Assembly: GCA_963082875.1 (NCBI GenBank)
Contig: OY720100.1
Location: forward strand, 2,604,001 to 2,668,000
Source of the DNA: Corella eumyota
Taxonomy: Eukaryota; Chordata; Ascidiacea; Phlebobranchia; Corellidae
Length of the DNA stretch: 64,000 nucleotides
Direction of reading: 5' to 3'
The position numbers and the translations under genes were made by a program. The number at the start of each line of letters is the position of its first letter. Position 1 is the stretch's first letter. The notes below the pieces were generated by a model. It saw nothing but the letters and a program-made list of their open reading frames with translations. It had not been told where the DNA came from and searched no databases. Of the stretch, positions 55,153 through 64,000 are shown piece by piece.

Positions 55153-57614
55153 TTTTGCGTTCAAACACAAATTCCAAAATAAAAATTCGTATTTTTAAAA
55201 TTCTATTTTTTTTTTAATTGAAATTTCTTTTTTTTTAAACAAAGTAAAAGCTAAATATTAAAGTCCGCATTCTGTTAAGTTTTTTTTAATATCAGAAAAA
55301 TATATAAAATTTTCAATATAAACAACCAAAATATTATTAAAAATGTTCGCCGAAAATAAATAATCGTTCGCAATAAAATCTAATTTTAAAAATCGTCCGG
55401 TTTTTAATGTTGTTTTCCTGACCACTTTTAAAAACTAAACCCAATTTTTTAAATACGAAATTTTTTATCAATATTTGGTACAAAAATTTGGACCCCCTTT
55501 TTTGCATACTTTAGTTAAATCCTTCCATTTCTTTTTATAGATAAGCAGTGAAGCCGTAAGCTTGCTAAATCACCCGTACATATGTATATACTACAACGTT
55601 GAAATTTTACATAAAAAGTACGCAGTTAACCTGTTAAATTGGGGATTATTTCAGCCAAGCTAAATACAGAGTTTATATTAAACATAGCAATTGTAAATTT
55701 TTTTAAAACTTGACATTGCTTTCACCGTTAAAATACTTTTTAAACGCATAATTTTTAAACAATGACAGCACAAAATTTGTTATTTTGAAATAAATTCTTT
55801 CCAAACCGTAAACCTATAACATTGATAATAGTTGTAATGGGCATCTTAAGCAACTGAAATACGATTAATAATTTAGTCCTAAATATAACAATTTTTGAGT
55901 TAGATTAGTATATATAGGGGTTAAATATATCATAGAATTCCCCGCTATCAATTACAAAGGGTCTGTTAAACACATGGTATTGGTCATCATTTAACACGTA
56001 TAAAAAAATTAAAAAACAAAAATAAATTAGGTCATTAACTTTTAATTTTTTGGAATTTTAATGAAAAACATTTTGAATTTTTCACTGACCTTTTAAACGT
56101 AAGTTACAAAACCGCTAATAGAAAGTAAACGCATTGTTTATGAAGCGTAGTATACGTGAGGTTTCGCAATTTGAAGCAAAAAAATTGGGTCCGGATACCA
56201 CTAAGAACCATGCAAAAAATGCAACAAAAAAACGCTAAAAAATTTTAAAAATTAGGCATGGAAAATACCTCTTGTATTGGTTAATATTAAGTGGTTGATA
56301 TTTTAATAGAACTGTTTATTATATAAGGCTTTGACTCGGAATTACCCTTACATAACATTACGAAATGTTGAAACCGCTTATCTGTAACTTCTGTTACGAA
56401 TCAAACAGGTAATTTCCATTTTTTTAAATGTTTAAACAATAAGTAATAACATAACATAAGGGTTTTGTCTTACAATTTAAAAAAAAAATTATTTTTTCTT
56501 ACAAAACAAATTAGTGTATACAAAAAAGAGTTTTTTTGTCAGTACTTGAACAGTTTTCCATAAATATCTAATATACAACACAACATTAAATATGTTGTTT
56601 AACATATGTGTTATTATAAGTTCCCCCAAAAGAGTTAAATTTTTGCCAATTAACCACATTCCAATCGATTCATGTTTATTAATGTAGGTTATGACTCTTA
56701 CTAGTTTAGAGAAAGAATAAACAGAAAAAAATTCTATAAACATTTAAATCCTTAAATTATAATGTTGTTTTTAATGCTCCGTTTAACAAACTGATTATTA
56801 ATTTTAAATATTTACTTTAAGAGATTTAAGCACCATTTAAAAAAATGTTTTTTAATTATAAAAGGCCTAACGGGATTGGACGATATATGTAACTATTTAA
56901 ATAATAAGTTTTGTTAAACATTCGACAAAATATCAAAATATATTTTGAAAGTTATGTTTTTTTTACTAGTTTTGGTCGTTAGAAAATATATTTTGATTTA
57001 ATTCAAGTAATTTAAATAAAGCAACGGTTTATAATTTATACTAAAAAATTGACAACAAAAGAACGTTTTAAAATCTAATATTTAAATATCAATTCAAGTG
57101 ACATTAACTAGAAAATAAAAAAGTTTCTGCTTCGCTGCAAAGTCAAATATTTATAAACTCAATTGAATTGTTTGATTTGTTCGATAAATGTAAGGAGTGG
57201 GGGTTAAAATTAAATCAATATCCGCAACGTTTTTTTATAAAAAATAATATATTTCGAATAAAAGTTGTCTTTTGATAAAAATTAAACTTTTTTGGATCTA
57301 TGTTAATAAATTTATAATAACTAATTAAAAATGACATATCTTATATAAAAATTATAAATTGTTATTAACAACCAAAATTGAATTTTAATAATATTGGTTG
57401 GGTAAATGAAATAAAATATTGCAAACAATTATTTTTTAAATGTTAAAATCGCACAAACATTTAACAACATTTAGTTGAATTAGGCCAAAAAAATTTAGTT
57501 TTAAACTTAACCGTAAATTTTGAAACAGTTCACCTTGTTTAATTTAACCAATCCCCTAATAATGTAATTTAAGAACCAAATAATCCTTTAAAATCATGAT
57601 ACAAAAATTTTAAA

Positions 57615-57622
57615 TGACGTCA
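57615..57622. promoter_or_regulatory. CRE-like palindrome TGACGTCA
   Basis: A perfect octamer followed within 30 bases by further GACGT half-sites (57624-57640). It lies about 2.5 kb upstream of the 55152 start codon. Regulatory use is inference. Confidence 0.3.
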
Positions 57623-60573
57623 CGACGTGATATGACGTAGTACGTATTGCGTGCGTCCGTTGTTGCGTAACAAATAGCAAAGTTGTAAAAGGGCATGCAA
57701 AAAAACTAAATTTAAAATATTTTAGAGTTTACTAAACTGTTTAAGAAGAAACTTGATACATTTAAAAATAATTATTTTTGTATCAAACTTCCATATTTGC
57801 AATCTAGCAAAAGGCAACTGAAATCCATGGTTTTATTTAAAAATACCACATTTAAAAACTTTAAACATAATTTAACAGATAATTTATATTTTTTGATGTT
57901 TTTTGTAGGCCATAGCAACGTTAAGTAGGCCATAGTAACGTTTGCAACAAAACACAAAAAATTATAAAAATAAATAAAAACAGTTCTTCCTTTATTTTTT
58001 TATTTTTTTACCAAAAAATTAACCCCATATTAAAATATTTATCGCAATTTACTTGATACTAATAGCTTCAATTTGTTTTGGCATAAGCAAAGTTTTGAGC
58101 AAATTTCTATGAAGCGTTGCCTTGTTTTGTTTTGTTTGAATAAGTTTTAAAAACAACAGTTGCTATATACAGTTATAACTTGGATGTATGTATACCACAC
58201 ACAAAAATGACATTCAAAAAGTGTCATATTTTTTTCTAAATTTATATTTTTTTAAAAATTGAAAAAAAAAATTTCTAATTTTTGAAAAGATATTAAAAAT
58301 TAAAAAAAATTTAAGGAACTAAAATTTAAAAACTTTGTTAAAAACAAATTTATAATATGCCCTAATATAATACAACAATTATAAAGATAAAAATATATAA
58401 AAATAATTTTATTAACCCACTAGTTGTATTTATTTTTTTAATTTAAATAATATTAAATTAAATTTGAATGTTACTACCGGTCACGTGATTAAAAGCAAAG
58501 TTGTATAAATTATTTCAAGCGTAGAAAATTAAACGAACGATCAAGAGCCATTTTTAGATTCTAAACTTGATTTTAAACGCTTCACCGAACTCTTTAACAC
58601 ATTTACTTCGTTCACGTGGAAATAGTTTAATTAAATGCCAAAGTCACAACCGTTAATTTGTTGATTTAAATTTAATTGTTTTTACTATAACTTTTTCACA
58701 CAATTTTTTTGTTGTCAATTCTTTGCTGTTAGATTTTGTACATATAATATAGTTAAACGAATAATAGGTAACAATACCAAAATTTAAAATATTTATTAGT
58801 TATCTTATAAAATCGTTTTAAAATCTCGAAAAATTACACAAAAAACAGCGAAAATGGTTAAACTTTAAAAGAAAAAAATGCTTTTGCGTAAGTGGGTAGT
58901 GCTATCAAGACGTTTATGTAAGTACCTATGTTTAAAAAACATGCCAAAATGCTGACATTTACCAAGCACACCCTAATCTAAAGGGTAAATTCTTATTCAA
59001 ACATAAGAAGTGAGTAAGTACACACCGGTCAAGTTAACAGTGCACTACATCGAGCACGTTGGCTATAGCTAACTATAGAGTCATATTTTTAACTTAAATG
59101 CGTAAGGAACTTGCGCAACCCTGTTGTCTGACTTTATCATCCCCATGATAAATCATGCGGTTTATTTACTTTCTCCCCTTTTAAGAATGTGGAAAATACC
59201 AACCTAGGTAAAAATGGAGATAAAAGTAGAAAATAAGAATTTAAGATTACCATAATTATAGGCAAAGTTTAAATCTCCTAACTATATAAATTGTGGTGTC
59301 TATATTATTTATACTTATTATCTTATTTTGGTTGGTGCTAAAAAAGGGTTAAATTTCTAACAATTTATATATTGTTTTTTTTTAACTAAAATAAATTGGA
59401 TTGTACATTTTTATAAGTTTTACATAAAGCTAAAATAACACAAGTTATAAGGTACCCCATATTTTTTCCCTTTAGTTAAAGAGACAAAAATGAAATATAT
59501 AAATAACAATATATTAATGCGGAGAAAAAATGCCAATTTAGGATTTAAAACATGCCAAAATTAATAAATATTTATATAATACACGATTTTACAGTATAAC
59601 ATGACATGGTCACTAAACCTAGGCACTATATTTTGAAACACTATATGTATAGTTCCGAATACCATGTTTAGCTTTTTACCGTTTTTTTATAGGATTACAA
59701 CAGGTTAAGTAAGTGGTTAACTGTAAACTTGGAAGTTAAATAGACCATATAAATACAACTGTTGTTTATTACTGTATTAACTAAACCAAGCAAAGTGTAT
59801 TTAGCCAATATGTAAAGTAAAGTGCTAAATGTTTAAAATAAAACCGAATGTGTAAAGTTTATTTTGACTCCGCGTTTAAGGCAAATAGTCATAACTAAAT
59901 TTTACTCAAATATTTTATCTACGTTGTTCTCTAGCGGCACAGTGATAGTTATTATTTTACTTGGTTGGTGAGGGATGTTATTTTTATCGTGTAGCTCAAT
60001 AGCGACACCTGGGCGAAGGATTAAAAATATTTTTTGTCCACTTAAAATGTATAACTATGCGTGATAATTTAATCAACCCTAGATTTTTAACATAATATAT
60101 TTAACTCTTTTAGTAACACTACAACTAAATATTTATAATTAGTTAGTTACAATTTTTAAAGCACGTCTTCTTACTTTTTCTTTTTTTTGCATTTTCCCGT
60201 TAATCCACTTGTTATATAAAGATTTGAAAATAATTTTTTCTCAGTAACTTTTTTATATTTAGTAACAGTCAGATCATCTAAGAAATAAAAAAAAATTGGT
60301 AAGCACATTTTTTTAATTACTTAATGTAGTTTACGGTATTTTATAATCAAAGCATATTTATTAAAAAGATTAATTTTTTTAAATAAAACAAAATAAATGT
60401 TTTCTTTTTTTTATTTTAAAACATGATATCTTCATGTTTTTGTGTCGCTAAATAATTTGATTTTTTTAGTTTGTGACGTAAACAATCACCCACAAACCCC
60501 ATTATTAGATTACAACCTGGGTTAAAAACTCACTGACCGTGGCGACACGAAACCCCACCGCACACCTGCCTTA

Positions 60574-60581
60574 TGACGTCA
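60574..60581. promoter_or_regulatory. CRE-like palindrome TGACGTCA
   Basis: A perfect octamer inside a GC-richer patch (about 60470-60660). TGACGTCA is the binding site of CREB/ATF-type bZIP factors. No adjacent gene was found on either strand, so the function is unproven. Confidence 0.3.
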
Positions 60582-62599
60582 CAATTTAACGCTCCCTTTT
60601 TCTTTTTTTCGCGCGTGAAAATTGAAAAAGATTTGACTTCTCTTTTTGTTGTTTTTTAAGCGCTTTAATCTTTAGGGTTCTACTTTTTATTTCTTTTATC
60701 TTTATCTTAACCGAAATGGTGAAAAGATTAAAAAAAATTTGGGTATTGAAATAAGATTTGAGATCAAAGCCAATTAGGTTGCCTTTGTTGATTAAAGATT
60801 TTAAGAATCAAAACATTTGTTAAAAAAACTCGTTCTTAACAAAAAGTGATTAGCCTTTAAAATCCTAACACCTTTGAAAAGTGTAAATTTATTAAAAAAA
60901 TGTTTACAAAAAAGTCATACAATCATTAAACTAGCAAATCTACCAACCCATCTATTAAAATACGGCCAAATGCGTAAAGCCTTTCCTAAATTTAAAAGAC
61001 TTCGAATAAAAACTTAAAGCCCAAAAGTAATTTAAGTTTCCCGGTTTAAAATAAGCTTTAAGCTGTTACGGATATACCAGAAGGAAATTAATTTGATTTT
61101 CACGTTTATTTTATTTCCCGTTTAACTTAAAAAACTTTTAACATCTGTTTGAAAAGCGCCAACATTTTGGTAGACTATTAAAGTAAAATTATTTTTTCGC
61201 TGTAAAATAAACGAACGACGTTTAGGGATTTTACATACATATACATATACGTTTAAATTGCTATAAAAAAATTCTAAATACATCACTTAAATACGATCCC
61301 TTAAAAAACGCAAAATCCAATATCGCTTGCACCATTATCGGTAAAGTAATCGTAATAGGAAATCCGCAAGTCCAGCTAGTTTATGAACATATTAAACTTT
61401 ATTTAATCTATATTCCAAGTTAATATGCGCACATTCAAATATGTATACCAATACAACTTATTTCTAAAACCAATAACCATTATAATTAGTATACCTTATA
61501 CTGTCTTATATCTCAAGTAATATAACATATTCTAGTGACTAGGGCAATATTTAAAACTTTTTTTATACAAATATGGTAGATTCTCCATTATAAGATTAGG
61601 GTGTGTATGTTTTGTTATTTATTCAATGCCTTTGACTTTTATATAATATGCTTCTGTATAACATATTCAATAAACACATTATTTTTGATCACTGCCCATC
61701 CTTAAAAAAGTTAAATAAATTCTAAAAGTTGTCTTTATAAAAAGGATATTAAACTTAACTTGCTTTTATTTATACATCAAGCGTTTCTACTTCTTTTATA
61801 ACTTGAATAACGATATATAATATCCACATTTTTTAATCTAAAATTAATCCAAATCTTCGGTTTAAATAAAATGTTCTATTAAGCTTAAAATGTGAATTGT
61901 TTTTTTTTATTATTCTAGGTAGAACTTAAACAAGCACAAAACAAGAAACGCGTTTCTCAAAAAAGCAAATTTTGCTTTTTAATTAAGGCACGAATCATCT
62001 TTTTTTGGAATTCTTGCCTCGCTTAACGACGTGCCTAAAACGAAGTTTAATATTCCTTAAATTTTTATATGTAAATAGTATGCCTGTGCATTTTGCTATA
62101 CAGCCATGAATATTAGTTAACTAATACAATTTAAACAATGTAGGTTCACGACACAAAATTAATATATTCTTGGTAAAAGACTAAATTTACGGTCAGTAAC
62201 TTTTGTGGTTTTGAAATATTTTGTAACTTAATATATTTTTAATTAATCTTAACAAGTTGACATGTACAGAAAATGTCTTTAATTAAGTATTACGAATAAA
62301 ATGCAAATATTCAATTTTAATTAACAAACCATTTAACCGTCCTGCAAAATCGCATTATCTAAAAAATTCACATGAACGTTTTTAAATTTAATTCTTTTGT
62401 TTAGTTTTAATCCAGGTATTCTGGTATGGAAAACATAGATAATTATTCTCACGACCAAACCACGTTTGTCACAATAAGATTATTTTTGTAAATTTAAAGA
62501 AAATTAATGCATTTAAAAACGTTGCGTTAAAATTCAATATAAAAAATTATTTTATTGAAGCCAAAGAAGTATGATAATTAAAATCCAACTTTTTTTTTT

Positions 62600-62783
62600 A
62601 TATCACCTTAAGATGATAGGATTTTTATTTTTTGGGGGGGTAAGGATGTGCTATTATGACGTGTTTTGAGCTATCCGTAAACGCCAGGCTCAAGGGCGAA
62701 TAGTGTGACGTTGGTGCGGCTCGAACCCCAAACCTTTCGGCTCGTAGTCCGACGCCATGACCGGTTCGCCACACTACCGGACT
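62600..62783 (-). mobile_element. tRNA-derived SINE with target-site duplication
   Basis: Read on the minus strand, the element opens with a tRNA-like head. It has an A-box-like segment (TGGCGAACCGGTCATGG) and a B-box (GGTTCGAGCC), then an unrelated body, and ends in an A-rich tail. The flanks carry a matching direct repeat, aaatccaacttttttt, at 62581-62596 and 62784-62799, as expected of LINE-driven insertion. The acceptor-stem ends do not pair, so this is not a functional tRNA gene. The long matching flanks suggest a fairly recent insertion. Its body does not resemble the intronic SINEs at 7.3, 15.5 and 19.7 kb, so it is probably a different family. Confidence 0.8.
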
Positions 62784-64000
62784 AAATCCAACTTTTTTTA
62801 CTTTATGACTATTTTCAATTTTATGATCTTTAAATAGCGTTCTAATAAATAATTATATACAATTAATCGATATTTTATTAGGCAATAAATATGTTATTAT
62901 GAATTTATTTTTAGTAAACGCTTTTATTATTATTCCGCACAAAAAAAGGCACACGAAAAGTAAAATAAAATTGTTATTAAATTAGAAACCTTAATTATTA
63001 AGTTAATTTAATAAGATTTTATTTAATGACCGTTTACAAAATAAAAATTGTTTAGCTAAATTTTAATTTTTTTAATTATAAAGAAATACATATACCACAT
63101 ATGCTTTATTCATAAAAAGGTGAGATTTAATTAGCGAGCTTGAACTTAATCTCAAAGCCGAGTCTTTATTTGCACACCGCTTCGTTTTGTTTGCTTACAA
63201 GTCCTAATTCGTTTGCGCTAATCGACGACTTCCATGCGAGTGAATGAAATTTGTACTTGGCATTGTTTTAGCTCAAATAGGTAAAGAATAAATAGGAAAT
63301 CCTAACACAGTTTGACATATGTTTAATTAAAAGAAGAACACCTTAATGCAAATAATGCCATGCGGGCGAATACATCCTTTTTATAACGTAAATTTACCTT
63401 AAGAAAAAAGATTGAAATTTTAGTATATAAGTCACCATTTAATATTTCTATACCATCAAAATCGCATAGACTAAAAATCCTAACTAAGACATCAAATTCT
63501 AGAGCCTTGCAACTTTAGTTTATATTATAAATATTATTACATAGAATTGGGATGTTGTAGTGTACATTATAAACAATAAGATGCAGAGATAAAGTTGCGA
63601 ACATGGAAATAAATTTGTAAAGGGTTGAGTAAAGTTTTAAAGTTAAATAAATTTCGTGCATAACTTAATATGAAGATAACTCGGGGTTACATGTCCTTAC
63701 AAATTAAACCAGGTTGTTTATAAATATTTAATTTAATTTTAACGAGAATATTTTTAAGTCGCCAGTTTTATTTTAAACATTTAAAAAAAATAGTATCGCA
63801 AAATAATTTTGAATTCAAGAGAATTGAAAATAGACAAAAAAAACGTGTTAAATTTATAAAAATGTAAGACCATTCCTTGAAGCAGTATTGTATTTTAAGA
63901 TTAATAGATTTAACTTTGTTTGTTTGTTTTATGGTTGATTTATTAACCTTAATTAATAACCCTATATTAAGTGCATTGATTTTCTATAAGTTGTTTAGCT
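62784..64000. other. AT-rich sequence, no gene seen
   Basis: I see no reading frame with coding character, no RNA gene and no repeat array on either strand. The sequence is long A and T runs typical of the intergenic DNA in this window. Confidence 0.6.

Larger units (their letters stand above)
55153..62599. other. Intergenic AT-rich DNA, no gene seen
   Basis: No open frame here has coding character; the few short frames are low-complexity. Visible landmarks are TGACGTCA palindromes at 57615-57622 and 60574-60581 and a GC-richer patch at about 60470-60660. The 5' flank of the first signal-peptide exon is at the left end. Confidence 0.6.

Noticed and set aside
56489-57957. Short minus-strand frames (60-84 codons) at 56.5 and 57.8 kb
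   Set aside because: Low-complexity AT-rich sequence with no splice partners, domain or signal peptide.
62695-62783. Possible tRNA gene on the minus strand
   Set aside because: A- and B-boxes are present but the acceptor stem does not pair and a SINE body, A-tail and target duplication follow.

Overview
This is AT-rich metazoan genomic DNA. Its short GT-AG introns (mostly 80-450 bp), tRNA-derived SINEs and large exon-shuffled extracellular protein point to a tunicate, most likely a Ciona-like ascidian. That assignment is inference: no single-copy marker gene is present, and a cnidarian origin is not formally excluded. All convincing coding sequence is on the minus strand, so genes read from right to left. 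The region right of about 55.15 kb holds no gene I can support, only one tRNA-derived SINE (62.60-62.78 kb).

From about 44.96 kb leftward, and running off the left edge, I can chain roughly 107 exons with compatible phases and no in-frame stop. They form one giant extracellular gene. My exon lengths sum to about 26 kb of coding sequence, or about 8,680 codons, within the window. Domain order is: signal peptide; Thr/Pro-rich mucin exon; 6 calcium-binding EGFs; FN3-like domain; Cys-rich/EGF; NIDO; AMOP; VWD with its MUC4-type C-terminal extension; EGFs; FN3; SEA; 2 FN3; a Thr-rich mucin exon; then the whole 34-exon block from the FN3-like domain to the second FN3 again as a tandem copy; then 19 more FN3 domains; SEA; EGF; an array of 22 near-identical EGFs; 2 EGFs; SEA. 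The mucin plus NIDO-AMOP-VWD-EGF set is the architecture of vertebrate MUC4 and its relatives, so a large glycosylated epithelial or egg-coat/tunic surface protein is the best guess at role.

Upstream (44.96-55.15 kb) lie two further signal-peptide exons, each followed by phase-1-symmetric secreted modules: a 126-residue Cys-rich domain at 53.6 kb, and two long Thr-rich mucin exons at 51.7-50.1 and 46.9-45.4 kb. They are either alternative 5' ends of the giant gene or separate small mucin genes. The sequence alone does not decide; a candidate stop and poly(A) signal at 45.35 kb favours separate genes for at least one.

The most notable points are: the 34-exon internal tandem duplication (29.07-39.26 kb against 15.16-27.20 kb); patches in which even the introns of the two copies are nearly identical, which suggests gene conversion; one EGF in the right copy that has become an 11-EGF array in the left copy; four apparent GC-AG introns; SINEs present only in the left copy; and seven perfect TGACGTCA palindromes confined to the 41.5-60.6 kb half.
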